Source: Salipaludibacillus keqinensis (GTDB lineage Bacteria; Bacillota; Bacilli; Bacillales; Salisediminibacteriaceae). From it: a DNA stretch of 64,000 nucleotides. This document shows positions 53,631 through 63,797 of this stretch, piece by piece. Location of the stretch: positions 1,302,001 to 1,366,000 of the forward strand of contig NZ_PDOD01000001.1 of NCBI RefSeq assembly GCF_003226325.1, read 5' to 3'. The translations under genes were made by a program, and so were the position numbers. Numbering within the stretch: position 1 is the first letter of the stretch; each line of letters begins with the position of its first letter. The notes under the pieces were generated by a model. That model made no database searches and was not told the origin of the DNA. It saw only the letters and a list, made by a program, of their open reading frames with translations.

Positions 53631-56099
53631 CTAGGCTAACCTTCCCCCCAAAGAATCTCGTGCAGGTTTATCAGGTTGGTTTCCTGGTTCGACCCAGGAA
53701 TCTTTTACTTCCCCCGTGTTGTTCGTATCAAATAAGAAAGAACCGTTCGTATATCGATCGTTTGTTCGTACTGAGCGTACCTCGATTGAGTCGTGTGAAC
53801 CCTTTTCTGTTTGAACATGGACAATGTCTTGAGAGCTTACTAAATGAACATACGCTACTTGGTGAGGTTGCCGTTTTAATTCTTTCAGCATAACCACCCC
53901 TCGTTTTGCTCTCGTTGACTTCTCAAATGCCCGTAAACTCATCTTTTTATATGCTGCCCGTTGTGTTAATAAAAACACCCATGGTACTTGTTCACTCCCA
54001 AATGTATGGCAACTCATTACTTGGTCGCCTTCTTTTAAGTTAATCGCTTTGACACCAGCTGTTCGTTGTCCTGTAATACCTACTTCACTTTCACTGTACC
54101 ACAGGCCATAGCCAAATTTACTAGCAAGAAAAATATCTTGGTTGCCGTCTGTCATGGACACGTGAATGACTTCATCTTCCTGTTTAAGCTTCACTGCCAT
54201 TAATGCTTTCGAATGTCGCTGTGCTTTGTAATCTTTCAATAAAGATCTTTTAATCATGCCATTCCTAGTTGCAAACAACAAATACTTATCCTCTTCAAAC
54301 TGTCGTACAGGAATAGCCCTAAGTATTTCATCCGTTTGATCCATCGAAACTAAATTAGCGACATGCTGACCATTATCTTTCCAACGGATCTCTGGTAAAA
54401 GATGGACAGGTAAGTAAAGATAAGACCCTTTTTTTGTAAATAACAACAACGTATCCGTCGTGTTAATTTCCATGGAATGAAGAAGTCTATCTGATTCCTT
54501 CATTCCCGGTGGTTCTCCATTCGAAGCAGAGAATGAACGAAGACTAGAGCGTTTAACGTATCCTTCTTTCGTTACAGTCACTCTCACGTCCTCTGAAGGA
54601 ACTACTACTTCTAAATTGATTTTCAAATCTTCTATTTCAGCTTCAACGACTGTTTTTCGATCGTTATCGTACTTCTTTTTGATCTTGTTGAGCTCTTTTT
54701 TTATTTCGTTAATCAGATTCCTATCGCTAGCTAAAACTTTTTCTAGCTTTTCGATTAATTTCGTTAATTCGTCTGCTTCTTCTTGTAAAGTAGTAATATC
54801 AGTATTGGTTAAACGATATAACTGCAAGTTCACAATCGCTTCGGACTGTGGTTCAGTAAATTGGAACTTTTCTTGAAGACGATCCTTTGCGTTTTTCTTG
54901 TCTTTTGACGCACGAATCGTATCAATCACTTCATCTAAGATGGAGATGGCTTTAATAAGCCCTTGAACGATATGAGCTCGTTCTTTCGCTTTCGTTAAAT
55001 CGTAATTTGTTCGTCTAGTGACAACTTCCTTTTGGTGGGTAATATAGGCGTCTAGCATATGTTTCAAACCGAGTAAGCGAGGCGTTTTTTTGAAAATAGC
55101 CACCATATTGAAATTATAAGCCACTTGTAAATCTGTGTTTTTGTAAAGGAAGTGAAGAATCCCTTTCCCGTCTGCTTCTTTTTTCAGTTCAATAACGATC
55201 CGTAAACCTGTTCGGTCCGTGTCATCTCTTACTTCAGCGATGCCGTCCACTTTTTTGTCTAAGCGCAGCTCATCCATTTTTTTTACTAAATTAGCTTTAT
55301 TGATTTCGTAAGGAATTTCTGTAATAACAATCTGTTCTTTGCCTCCACGTAAGCTTGCAATTTCCGCTTTTCCACGAAGAATGATTTTTCCTTTTCCTGT
55401 TTCGTAAGCTTTTTTAAGGCCCTCAACGCCTTGAAGAACTCCCCCTGTTGGGAAATCAGGTCCTTTAATATAATGCATCAAGTCATCGACGGTGCACTCA
55501 GGGTGTTCCATCTGATAAATAGCAGCTTCTATCACTTCACCCAAGTGGTGAGGTGGGATATCTGTCGCATAACCGCTTGAGATTCCTGTCGACCCATTCA
55601 CCAGTAAATTAGGATAACTAGCTGGTAATACAACTGGCTCTTCTTGAGAATCATCAAAGTTAGGCATGAAATCGACGGTGTCTTTTTCAATATCTAGAAG
55701 CATTTCAGAAGCAATTTTAGAAAGTCTTGCTTCTGTATAACGCATAGCAGCAGGCGGGTCTCCGTCCACAGAACCGTTATTCCCATGCATTTGTACAAGT
55801 TGATGTCTCATTTTCCAGTCTTGGCTTTGTCTAATCATTGCCTCGTATACAGAGGAATCCCCGTGAGGATGATAATTACCAATAACATTACCAACCGTTT
55901 TCGCAGATTTTCTAAACGGTTTATCTGCAGTATTACGATCCACATGCATCGCAAAAAGGATCCTTCGCTGAACGGGCTTCAATCCGTCTCGAGCATCTGG
56001 CAAAGCTCTATCTTGTATAATATATTTACTGTATCGTCCAAACCTGTCCCCTAGAACATCTTCAAGAGGAAGGTCCAAAAAGCGCTCTTTTTCTTCCAA
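53631..56099 (-). CDS. parC: DNA topoisomerase IV subunit A
   Basis: 822 residues. Breakage-reunion subunit that decatenates daughter chromosomes. Catalytic Tyr in AAMRYTEARLS; quinolone-determining region GNYHPHGDSSVYEAMIRQSQ keeps the wild-type Ser and Glu. GyrA-like C-terminal beta-pinwheel blades follow (about 500-800). The motif GSTGISSGYATDIPPHHLGE is ParC typical. It begins 3 bp after parE, so the two are translationally coupled and made together. About 15 residues longer than most bacillar ParC, mainly in the tail. Confidence 0.96.
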   Translation of the reverse strand: MEEKERFLDLPLEDVLGDRFGRYSKYIIQDRALPDARDGLKPVQRRILFAMHVDRNTADKPFRKSAKTVGNVIGNYHPHGDSSVYEAMIRQSQDWKMRHQLVQMHGNNGSVDGDPPAAMRYTEARLSKIASEMLLDIEKDTVDFMPNFDDSQEEPVVLPASYPNLLVNGSTGISSGYATDIPPHHLGEVIEAAIYQMEHPECTVDDLMHYIKGPDFPTGGVLQGVEGLKKAYETGKGKIILRGKAEIASLRGGKEQIVITEIPYEINKANLVKKMDELRLDKKVDGIAEVRDDTDRTGLRIVIELKKEADGKGILHFLYKNTDLQVAYNFNMVAIFKKTPRLLGLKHMLDAYITHQKEVVTRRTNYDLTKAKERAHIVQGLIKAISILDEVIDTIRASKDKKNAKDRLQEKFQFTEPQSEAIVNLQLYRLTNTDITTLQEEADELTKLIEKLEKVLASDRNLINEIKKELNKIKKKYDNDRKTVVEAEIEDLKINLEVVVPSEDVRVTVTKEGYVKRSSLRSFSASNGEPPGMKESDRLLHSMEINTTDTLLLFTKKGSYLYLPVHLLPEIRWKDNGQHVANLVSMDQTDEILRAIPVRQFEEDKYLLFATRNGMIKRSLLKDYKAQRHSKALMAVKLKQEDEVIHVSMTDGNQDIFLASKFGYGLWYSESEVGITGQRTAGVKAINLKEGDQVMSCHTFGSEQVPWVFLLTQRAAYKKMSLRAFEKSTRAKRGVVMLKELKRQPHQVAYVHLVSSQDIVHVQTEKGSHDSIEVRSVRTNDRYTNGSFLFDTNNTGEVKDSWVEPGNQPDKPARDSLGGRLA

Positions 56100-56102
56100 G
56101 GA

Positions 56103-58079
56103 TTACTCCTCCTCTGTCACTAATAAGTGATCATTATCTAAAATGTTTGTTTCTTCGTCTAAACCAAAAGCGACATTACGCTCAATCCATTTTCTACGAG
56201 GCTCGACCTTATCCCCCATTAACGTGGAAATGTGCCGTTCAGCCCTAGCTATATCATCAATCGTCACCCGAACTAACGTTCTTGTGTCGGGATCCATCGT
56301 CGTTTCCCATAACTGAGTAGCATCCATTTCCCCTAAACCTTTATAACGCTGTAAAATGTAGCCTTTACCAACTTTTCCAATAGCCTCTTTTAAGCCACCT
56401 TCATCCCACGCATACTCAATTTTCTCTTTTTTTCCTGTTCCTCTGCTCACCTTATATAGTGGAGGTAGCGCGATATAAATCTTTCCCGCTTCTATTAACG
56501 GCCTCATATAGCGATAGAAGAACGTTAGTAATAGAACTTGAATATGTGCTCCATCGGTATCTGCATCGGTCATAATGACAATCTTATCATAGTTAATATT
56601 CGTTAAATCAAAGTCTGGACCGACGTCTCCGCCTATTGCATAGATAATTGTCCGTATTTCTTCATTCTTCATAATATCGGCCAGTTTTGCCTTTTCAGTG
56701 TTGATGACCTTTCCCCGAAGTGGCAGAACTGCTTGGAATTTCCGGTCTCGTCCTTGTTTGGCTGAACCACCAGCAGAGTCCCCCTCCACAAGATACAATT
56801 CATTTCTTGCAGGATTTTTCGACTGAGCAGGGGTTAGCTTTCCACTAAGCATAGCGTCTTTTCGTTTATTTTTCTTTCCGCTTCTGGCATCTTCTCTTGC
56901 CTTTCTAGCTGCTTCTCTTGCTTGAGAGGCTTTGATTGATTTGCGGATTAAATTGTTACTGATATCCGGGTTTTCTTCTAGGAAATAAGCTAATTTCTCG
57001 GAAATCACGCCATCCACAGCAGAGCGAGCCCCTGGTGTGCCTAGTTTTCCTTTCGTTTGACCTTCAAATTGAAGAATCTCCTCAGGAATACGAACAGATA
57101 TAATCGCTGTAAATCCTTCTCGAATATCGTTTCCATCGAGGTTTTTGTCCCGGTCTTTTAACAACTGAAGTTTTCTCGCATGTTCATTTACTGCTCTTGT
57201 GACAGCGGCTTTGGCGCCTAGCTCATGAGTCCCGCCATCTTTTGTTCGAACATTATTAACAAAAGATAACGTGTTCTCTGTAAATCCGTCATTATATTGA
57301 AAAGCGAAGTCTACTTCTATTTCATCTTGTTGTCCCTCAAATGAGACAACAGGGTGCAATGTTTCTTTTTCTTCGTTTAAATAACCTACGAAAGCTTCTA
57401 ATCCCGTTTCAAATTGAAAGGTTTCCTTATCAACACCTTGATCAGAACGATCATCAATGAGTTCAATTTTAACTCCTTTAAGAAGAAATGCTGCTTCCCG
57501 AAGTCTTTCAGCTAACGTATCGTAATGATATGAGATCGTACTAAATATCGTAGGATCCGGTTTAAAGTGAACGGTCGTTCCAGTTTTACGTGTTTTACCG
57601 ACTGTTTCCAACGTGGTAACAGGCTTACCGCCTCCTTCAAATCGCTGACGATAAATAGAACCGTTACGGTGAATGGTCACTTCTAACCATTCGGACAATG
57701 CATTAACAACAGAAGCCCCAACACCATGAAGACCTCCACTCGTCTTATATCCACCTTGTCCGAATTTCCCTCCTGCATGGAGGACTGTTAATATAACTTC
57801 TGGAGTGGGCTTTCCCGTTTTATGCATTCCGGTTGGAAAACCTCTTCCATCATCTATGACACTAATACTGTTATCTTTATGTATTTTAACTGTGATCGTG
57901 TTTCCGTAACCAGCTAAAATTTCATCAACTGAGTTATCAACGATTTCAAATACGAGGTGATGTAGTCCGCGGTGATCCGTACTTCCAATATACATCCCTG
58001 GTCGTTTGCGAACAGCGTCTAATCCCTCTAGTACTTGTATGGCATCATCGTTATACTCAAATCCTCGTTTTGTTGACAA
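56103..58079 (-). CDS. parE: DNA topoisomerase IV subunit B
   Basis: 658 residues from the TTG at 58079. ATPase domain with EIVDNSVDE, DDGRGFP and GGLHGVGASVVNALS; toprim domain with YLVEGDSAGGSAKQGRD and MTDADTDGAHI. The frame is open up to 58130, adding 17 residues, but AGAGGGG lies 9 nt before the TTG and the resulting start (STKRGFEYNDDAIQVLEGLD) matches other ParE N-termini. First gene of the parE-parC operon. Confidence 0.96.
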   Translation of the reverse strand: MSTKRGFEYNDDAIQVLEGLDAVRKRPGMYIGSTDHRGLHHLVFEIVDNSVDEILAGYGNTITVKIHKDNSISVIDDGRGFPTGMHKTGKPTPEVILTVLHAGGKFGQGGYKTSGGLHGVGASVVNALSEWLEVTIHRNGSIYRQRFEGGGKPVTTLETVGKTRKTGTTVHFKPDPTIFSTISYHYDTLAERLREAAFLLKGVKIELIDDRSDQGVDKETFQFETGLEAFVGYLNEEKETLHPVVSFEGQQDEIEVDFAFQYNDGFTENTLSFVNNVRTKDGGTHELGAKAAVTRAVNEHARKLQLLKDRDKNLDGNDIREGFTAIISVRIPEEILQFEGQTKGKLGTPGARSAVDGVISEKLAYFLEENPDISNNLIRKSIKASQAREAARKAREDARSGKKNKRKDAMLSGKLTPAQSKNPARNELYLVEGDSAGGSAKQGRDRKFQAVLPLRGKVINTEKAKLADIMKNEEIRTIIYAIGGDVGPDFDLTNINYDKIVIMTDADTDGAHIQVLLLTFFYRYMRPLIEAGKIYIALPPLYKVSRGTGKKEKIEYAWDEGGLKEAIGKVGKGYILQRYKGLGEMDATQLWETTMDPDTRTLVRVTIDDIARAERHISTLMGDKVEPRRKWIERNVAFGLDEETNILDNDHLLVTEEE

Positions 58080-58264
58080 TGCTTCTAACCCCTCTCTAAT
58101 TCGTTCCGTTCTTAGGCTATTATCTAACATAACACAACTAATCCGTTGTTTCGATAATTATTAATGAAAATTATGGCTAATTCAATTTAATGACTATTAC
58201 TAAAATTAAAGGGTTACTATCGTTATGTCAACTTTATTAGGGATTTTCACCACACATTAAGAGT

Positions 58265-58295
58265 AAAAAAACAGCCCTTTTCAGGCTGTTTTCAT
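58265..58295 (-). terminator. Terminator after the CoA-binding protein gene
   Basis: Minus strand AACAGCC-(tgaaaag)-GGCTGTT followed by seven T. Confidence 0.9.
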
Positions 58296-58299
58296 CCAT

Positions 58300-58710
58300 C
58301 TATTTAACTAAGATAGCATGATCCACTTTTATACATCGATCCATAATCGCCGTTTTACCCGCATCTTTAATGATGGTATATGCTTCCTCACTAGATAACC
58401 CTAATTGAGCCCAGAAAACTTTCGCATCCGTTTCTACAGTCTTATTAGCTACATCTACTAAATGTTCACTTCGTCTAAATACATTCACTATATCTATCGA
58501 ACCTTGAATTTCTGTTACGCACGAAACTGCTTTAATACCAAATACTTCATCAATAGTCGGGTTAACAGGAATAATTTCATACCCTGCTCGTAATAAGGCT
58601 TCCCCGATTTGGTAAGATGTTCGATCCGGCCTATTTGAAAGGCCAACAATCGCAATTCTCTTTGATTGCTCTAATATCTCTTTGATTTGGTTTTGTGTTG
58701 GATTTTCCAT
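58300..58710 (-). CDS. CoA-binding protein (YccU-like)
   Basis: 136 residues, single Rossmann-like CoA_binding_2 domain: RIAIVGLSNRPDRTSYQIGEALLRAGYEIIPVNP, then DIVNVFRRSEHL and VFWAQLGLSSEEA. Function not established; it binds CoA or a related nucleotide. It starts 25 bp after the universal stress protein gene with a GGAGGG site, so the two form an operon. Confidence 0.88.
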   Translation of the reverse strand: MENPTQNQIKEILEQSKRIAIVGLSNRPDRTSYQIGEALLRAGYEIIPVNPTIDEVFGIKAVSCVTEIQGSIDIVNVFRRSEHLVDVANKTVETDAKVFWAQLGLSSEEAYTIIKDAGKTAIMDRCIKVDHAILVK

Positions 58711-58735
58711 TATGTTTCCCTCCAGTAATTTGCTT

Positions 58736-59158
58736 CTATTTCACAATAAGAATAGGACAATGGACTCGTTTGGCCACTTTATGACTGACGCTACCTAATA
58801 CCATCTGTTGAAATTGGTTGAGTCCACGACTTCCTATTACGACTACATCGTAGTTTCCATCATTAGCTTCTCGAACAATCGTTGGACCTGGTTCTCCAAA
58901 AGCATGTTTAACGTTTAAACTAATATTTTCGCTTTCAATTTTCTGTTGAAGTGGAAGAATTCTTGCTTTACGGTGATCCGGTATGTCACGAGGTCTCATT
59001 TCAGCGTCCATAACATCCGCCTGGGATGGAACATCATCGACAACGTGAATAAATGTGATGGATGAACCTTCTGTGTGTTTTGCTAAATAAATGGCTTTCT
59101 CACAAGCTCGAATGGAATGTGGCGAACCATCCCCTGCTAATAGAATTTTTTTAAACAT
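58736..59158 (-). CDS. Universal stress protein, UspA family
   Basis: 140 residues. KKILLAGDGSPHSIRACEKAIYLA at the N-terminus; C-terminal ATP-binding pattern GSRGLNQFQQMVLGSVSHKV fits G-x2-G-x9-G-S, so it is of the ATP-binding type. Probably a dimer with a stress-survival role. The ATG follows GGGAGGGTG. First gene of a two-gene operon with the CoA-binding protein, and close to the opuC osmoprotectant genes. Confidence 0.9.
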   Translation of the reverse strand: MFKKILLAGDGSPHSIRACEKAIYLAKHTEGSSITFIHVVDDVPSQADVMDAEMRPRDIPDHRKARILPLQQKIESENISLNVKHAFGEPGPTIVREANDGNYDVVVIGSRGLNQFQQMVLGSVSHKVAKRVHCPILIVK

Positions 59159-59268
59159 ATTCTATCACCCTCCCCAATTTGACAAACCAATGATCTTTTA
59201 CCTCCCATTATACCTAATAAACAGAGAAAAAGGAAAAAAGCAACAGTCTGCTCTCTTCCTTTTTCTAC

Positions 59269-60825
59269 TTAGTTGTTTAATAATCCTTCATTCTCAAGGT
59301 AATCTCTAGCAACATCAGAAGCATTCTCATCTTCTTCATCTACACGATAGTTCATATCTTGCATTTCTTCTTCAGTTATCATGCCTTCCAGTTGATTAAG
59401 AATCTCTTCAATTTCGGGATAGGTGTTAATGACATCTTCTCTAAATAAAGGTGCCCCATTAAATGGTGGGAACAGACTTTCCGTGTCTTCTAATGCAACA
59501 AGGTCATACTCACGCATATAAGAATCTGTAGAATAAGCATCGATCACTTCTGCATCTCCTGAAACTAAAGCTCCTAGTCTTAATCCTGGGTCCATGGTTT
59601 GCACGTCCGAAAATTCTATGCCGTACACATCTTGAATTCCGGGATATCCATCTGAACGATCAGCAAACTCCACAGTGAATGCTGCCGTTAGATCATCTTG
59701 GTATTCTTGGAGATCAGCGATCGTTTCGAGACCTAACTCATCAGCCATTTCTTCAGTCACAGCTAATGCGTAAGTATTTTGGTACCCCATAGGCTCAAGG
59801 AATATTAATTGATACTCTTCATACATTCCTTCCCTTGCTTGCTCAAAGGCTTCACGTTCATCATTACTCACTGGATCTTCACCTAATAAATCAGCTATAG
59901 CCGTTCCAGTGAATTCAAAATATCCATCTATATCTTCGGCTAACAATGCTTGGAAGGCAACATCTGTCGTGCCGATTCCAGGCTCTAAAATCACTTCATA
60001 ATCTGTTTCTTGTTCAATTAAAAGTTTATACATATTTATAATGATCTCAGGCTCCGCGCCCAATTTGCCAGCAATAACAATCTCTTCAGACTGCTCATCG
60101 CCATAACTACCAATTGCATTAAGAATTGGCGGAGTGATCACAAGTAGTAACGCTGCACCAATCACAACAAATATTGGCATGAGAGTAGACCCTCTGGACT
60201 TTTTCTCTGTAATTCTCAAGACCGTATCTATGACAAGTGCCAACAGTGCTGCAGGAATTGCGCCCATTAAGATATAGTAATTGTTGCTGCGATTAATTCC
60301 TAGCATAATCAAGTCCCCAAGTCCACCGGCACCGATTAATGCAGCTAAGGTTGCCGTTCCAACGATGAGAACCATACCTGTCCGTATCCCAGCCATAATC
60401 ATTGGCATAGCTAATGGTAATTGCACTTTATGCAGTTGCTGCAATGTCCCCATTCCCATGCCCCGTGAAGCTTCCATCAAAGCGGGGTCTACTTCTTTAA
60501 GGCCAGTATAAGTATTTCTTAATATAGGCATTAAAGCATACGCCGTTAATGCGACAATAGCGGGAGTTGTTCCAATCCCCAAGAAGGGAATGAGAAAGCC
60601 TAATAAAGCCAGACTCGGTATCGTCTGCAACACAGCTGTCGTTCCAATAACCGGTTCCGCCCCTTTTCTGTAATGACTCAATATAATTCCAAGGGGAACG
60701 GCAATGAAAACAGCAATCAGTAACGAAATGAGTGACATTTGAATATGCTCCCATAAAGCTGTTAGGAGAAGGTCCTGTCTTTGCTGAACCAGTTGAAAGA
60801 AAGGTTGAATAGATCCATTTATCAC
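59269..60825 (-). CDS. Fused permease/substrate-binding protein of an OpuC-type importer
   Basis: 518 residues combining two functions that are separate genes in B. subtilis opuB/opuC. Residues 1-215 are a six-TM permease with EAA loop LMEASRGMGMGTLQQLHKVQLPLAMPM. A further TM (about 218-238) leads into an OpuAC-type binding domain (IVIAGKLGAEPEIIINMYKLLIEQ, EPGIGTTDVAFQALL) that ends at the extracellular side. Likely substrates are glycine betaine, carnitine or choline. The start overlaps the ATPase stop by 4 bp. The binding domain is very acidic, fitting a salty habitat. Confidence 0.92.
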   Translation of the reverse strand: MINGSIQPFFQLVQQRQDLLLTALWEHIQMSLISLLIAVFIAVPLGIILSHYRKGAEPVIGTTAVLQTIPSLALLGFLIPFLGIGTTPAIVALTAYALMPILRNTYTGLKEVDPALMEASRGMGMGTLQQLHKVQLPLAMPMIMAGIRTGMVLIVGTATLAALIGAGGLGDLIMLGINRSNNYYILMGAIPAALLALVIDTVLRITEKKSRGSTLMPIFVVIGAALLLVITPPILNAIGSYGDEQSEEIVIAGKLGAEPEIIINMYKLLIEQETDYEVILEPGIGTTDVAFQALLAEDIDGYFEFTGTAIADLLGEDPVSNDEREAFEQAREGMYEEYQLIFLEPMGYQNTYALAVTEEMADELGLETIADLQEYQDDLTAAFTVEFADRSDGYPGIQDVYGIEFSDVQTMDPGLRLGALVSGDAEVIDAYSTDSYMREYDLVALEDTESLFPPFNGAPLFREDVINTYPEIEEILNQLEGMITEEEMQDMNYRVDEEDENASDVARDYLENEGLLNN

Positions 60826-61796
60826 GCAGAATCCCCTCCTTTCACCGAGGTATTACTCTGTTCCAAATAAAGTGTAATATCTTTATAACCTATCTGTCCT
60901 TTGTAATCTTTCTCATCATATACAGGTATTGAATCAGCGTTAGATTCTTTTAATCTTTCTAGAGCTTCCCGAATGGATGCCGTGTAAGCCACATAAGGCC
61001 CCTCATGTGTCTCATGATTAGATTCAGGGGAACTAGCAGGTAATAGTTCAGAGACTTCATCTGCCCAAGGATCTTGTCTCTCCCCTAGGAATTCGCGGAC
61101 AAAGTCATTTGCTGGCTTTTTTAATAGTTTCTCAGGCGTATCAATTTGAACGACTTCTCCATCTTTCATGACACAAATCCTGCTTCCTAATGCAAGGGCT
61201 TCATCGATGTCATGAGTAACAAAAACAATCGTTTTTTTGATCTCTTTTTGGAGAGACTGAATATCTTTTTGCAGTTGGTCTCTGCTAATAGGATCAAGCG
61301 CACTAAAAGGCTCATCCATAAGAATGATATCAGGATTTCCTGCTAAAGCGCGTATGACTCCAATTCGTTGCTGCTGGCCTCCTGAAAGTTCACTAGGTTT
61401 TCGGTCTCTGTATGTATCAGGGTCTAGACCTACCATATTTAGTAATTCGTCTACTCGTTTATGAATATCTTTATTGGACCATTTTTTTAATTCCGGAACG
61501 ATCGCGATGTTTTCTTTGATAGACATGTGAGGGAAAAGGGCGATTTGTTGTAAAACGTAACCAATATTCCAGCGCAATTTTTTAATATTCATTTCTAGAA
61601 TATTTTTGTTTTGAATATGAATGGATCCTTTCGATGAGTCAATTAACCGGTTAATCATCTTCATTGTAGTCGTTTTCCCACAACCACTTGGACCTATAAT
61701 GACGAAAAACTCGCCTTCTTCCACGTCAAAACTGATGTCATTAACTGCCTTTGTCCCATCTGGGAAAATCTTTGAGACATTAGTAAATTTGATCAT
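60822..61796 (-). CDS. Osmoprotectant ABC transporter ATPase (OpuCA-like), shortened CBS region
   Basis: 324 residues. Walker A GPSGCGKTT (35-43), signature LSGGQQQRIGVIRAL, Walker B IILMDEPFSALD, H-loop FVTHDIDEAL. After the ATPase core only one CBS-like unit is visible (YVAYTASIREALERLKESNADSIPVYD), whereas OpuCA of B. subtilis is about 380 residues with two CBS domains, so ionic-strength gating may differ. ATG 61796 is preferred; the frame opens at a TTG (61808) that abuts AAGGAG. First gene of the two-gene operon. Confidence 0.92.
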   Translation of the reverse strand: MIKFTNVSKIFPDGTKAVNDISFDVEEGEFFVIIGPSGCGKTTTMKMINRLIDSSKGSIHIQNKNILEMNIKKLRWNIGYVLQQIALFPHMSIKENIAIVPELKKWSNKDIHKRVDELLNMVGLDPDTYRDRKPSELSGGQQQRIGVIRALAGNPDIILMDEPFSALDPISRDQLQKDIQSLQKEIKKTIVFVTHDIDEALALGSRICVMKDGEVVQIDTPEKLLKKPANDFVREFLGERQDPWADEVSELLPASSPESNHETHEGPYVAYTASIREALERLKESNADSIPVYDEKDYKGQIGYKDITLYLEQSNTSVKGGDSA

Positions 61797-61836
61797 GCAT
61801 ATGTTCAACTCCTTCTCCTATTTCAACGTAAACTGG

Positions 61837-61860
61837 ATCCCCTGATATATGATTTTAAAC
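61837..61860 (-). promoter_or_regulatory. Candidate sigma-B promoter of the opuC operon
   Basis: Minus strand GTTTAA (complement of 61855-61860), 12 nt, GGGGAT (complement of 61837-61842), against the sigma-B consensus GTTTAA-N12-15-GGGWAW. Transcription would start about 35 nt before the ATPase gene. Confidence 0.4.
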
Positions 61861-62050
61861 ACAGAAGTACTTACCTATCTTCTCTTTTTTCGTCATCTTT
61901 AAACCTGCTTATTTGGTAGCCTAAAAATAAAAATAGAGCAACTGATTATTTTCATTTAGAATATGTTGAGGAAAACTTGTCTCCACCGATGAAATATCAG
62001 CTTTCGAACAGAAGAGCCTTTCTTCTATGCATGGGGGCTTTCTTGAAAAT

Positions 62051-62087
62051 AAAAAAAAGAAGTCACACAAATGAATGGTAACTTCTT
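62051..62087 (-). terminator. Terminator after the M32 carboxypeptidase gene
   Basis: Minus strand AGAAGTtAC...GTgACTTCT followed by eight T. Confidence 0.85.
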
Positions 62088-62098
62088 TCTTGTATCTA

Positions 62099-63619
62099 TT
62101 AGTCTAAACGATAAACTTTACGGTATTTATCTCGTAAATACGAAATTAAATGGTTGGGGTTTACCCCTTCGCCTGTAGAATCGTGTAAGATATCCAAAGG
62201 TTTTTTGCTTTTTCCAAATTGGTGTACATGCTCTGTAAACCACTCTTTAATTGGAGCCAATTCCCCTTGTTGAAGTAATGAATCGTAATTAGGAAGATCT
62301 CTCAACATGGCCTGCTTTAATTGAGCAGCATAGACGTAACCTAAAGCATAGGAAGGGAAATATCCGAACGCACCACTTGGCCAGTGAACATCTTGTAGAA
62401 CTCCTTCTCCGTCATGAGATGGGCGCACTCCTAACATTTCCTCCATTTTGTCATTCCAGGCTTGTGGTAAGTCTTGAACTTCCAGCTCCCCATTAATGAG
62501 AGCCTTCTCTAGCTCATACCGAACGATAATGTGAAGAGAGTACGTCATTTCATCAGCTTCAATACGAATAAGCGATGGACCTGCAACGTTTATTCCGCGA
62601 TAAAACGTTTCTAAATCTATCTCATCAAATTGACCTTCTGAGTATTTTTTCAATAAGTCGTAATACTTTTCCCAAAAGGAGTGGTGACGTCCAACGAAGT
62701 TTTCCCAAAACAATGATTGAGATTCATGAATCCCCATAGAAGTCCCCGTGCATAACGGCGTTCCTACATATTTCTCATCTACATTTTGTTCATATAATGC
62801 ATGACCACCTTCATGAATCGTTCCAAATACGGCTGTTCGGAAGTCCTTTTCATCATATTTAGTTGTCACACGAACGTCTCCAGGATTTAATCCTATTGCA
62901 AAAGGGTGTACGGTCGTATCTAAGCGTCCAGCATCAAAATCATATTGCATATTCTCTAAAATTTCTCTGCTTAATGCTTCTTGTTTTCCAGCTGGGAAAT
63001 CTTTGAAGAGAAAGGATGTTTCAGGTTGATCCGCAGCTTCAGTCACTTCTTTAACAAGTGGAACGAGAGCTTCTTTTAATTTCCCAAAAACTTCGTCAAT
63101 CACATCGACGGTTAATCCTGGTTCGTAATCATCCAAAAGAGCATTATATTTGTTTCCTTCATATCCGACCCATTCTACATATTTACGGTTGTAGGCAACA
63201 ATTTTTTCTAAATAAGGTTGAAAAGATTTGAAATCCCCTTGATTCTTCGCAGACTCCCAAGCCTTCTCAGCTTTGGAAGTAAGAATGACATATTCTTTGT
63301 ACTCAGCTGGAGGAATATTTTCAAACTTCTTCAATTGTTTCTCGCACTCTTCAACAGTGGCCTTCGTGATATCACCTAATTTTCCCCACTCAGAATCTTT
63401 GCGCAAAGCCGTTAGAAAGTTCTTCATTTCGGTTGAAGTAGACATTCTAAATATTTCAGAGGAGAGCGATCCTAACACTTCGGACCGTTGGGAAGCTCCT
63501 TTGCTTGGTGCCCCCGTACGTAAATCCCAAGCCATTAAACCGACAGCTTCGTTGTAATGACTTATTTTCTTCACATAATCTAGAAAATCTTGTTCTAAAG
63601 ACGTGACATTTGTTGTCAT
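62099..63619 (-). CDS. M32 family thermostable-type metallocarboxypeptidase
   Basis: 506 residues, almost wholly helical. Zinc motif His269-Glu270-Gly-Gly-His273 in GTIHEGGHALYEQ; the third ligand Glu is in GTSMGIHESQSLFWEN. DYEPGLTV, HPFAIGLNPGDVRVTT and GYFPSYALGYVYAAQ are family signatures. It removes C-terminal residues from peptides in the cytoplasm (YpwA in B. subtilis). The ATG follows AAAGGGG. Monocistronic with its own terminator; divergent from the HesB-like gene. Confidence 0.95.
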   Translation of the reverse strand: MTTNVTSLEQDFLDYVKKISHYNEAVGLMAWDLRTGAPSKGASQRSEVLGSLSSEIFRMSTSTEMKNFLTALRKDSEWGKLGDITKATVEECEKQLKKFENIPPAEYKEYVILTSKAEKAWESAKNQGDFKSFQPYLEKIVAYNRKYVEWVGYEGNKYNALLDDYEPGLTVDVIDEVFGKLKEALVPLVKEVTEAADQPETSFLFKDFPAGKQEALSREILENMQYDFDAGRLDTTVHPFAIGLNPGDVRVTTKYDEKDFRTAVFGTIHEGGHALYEQNVDEKYVGTPLCTGTSMGIHESQSLFWENFVGRHHSFWEKYYDLLKKYSEGQFDEIDLETFYRGINVAGPSLIRIEADEMTYSLHIIVRYELEKALINGELEVQDLPQAWNDKMEEMLGVRPSHDGEGVLQDVHWPSGAFGYFPSYALGYVYAAQLKQAMLRDLPNYDSLLQQGELAPIKEWFTEHVHQFGKSKKPLDILHDSTGEGVNPNHLISYLRDKYRKVYRLD

Positions 63620-63797
63620 GTGTCAAACCCCTTTCGAATTTTAGTAATATGTATTGAGGAACATCATTATTAAAGTCCCCAACTTCTATCATACCTTGTC
63701 TAAACTGAAAATTCACTAAAATTCATTTTAAAGCAGGTCAACTATTCATTTGATATACTTAAAAGGATAAAACGATTTAGTGAAAGGATGAATCAAA

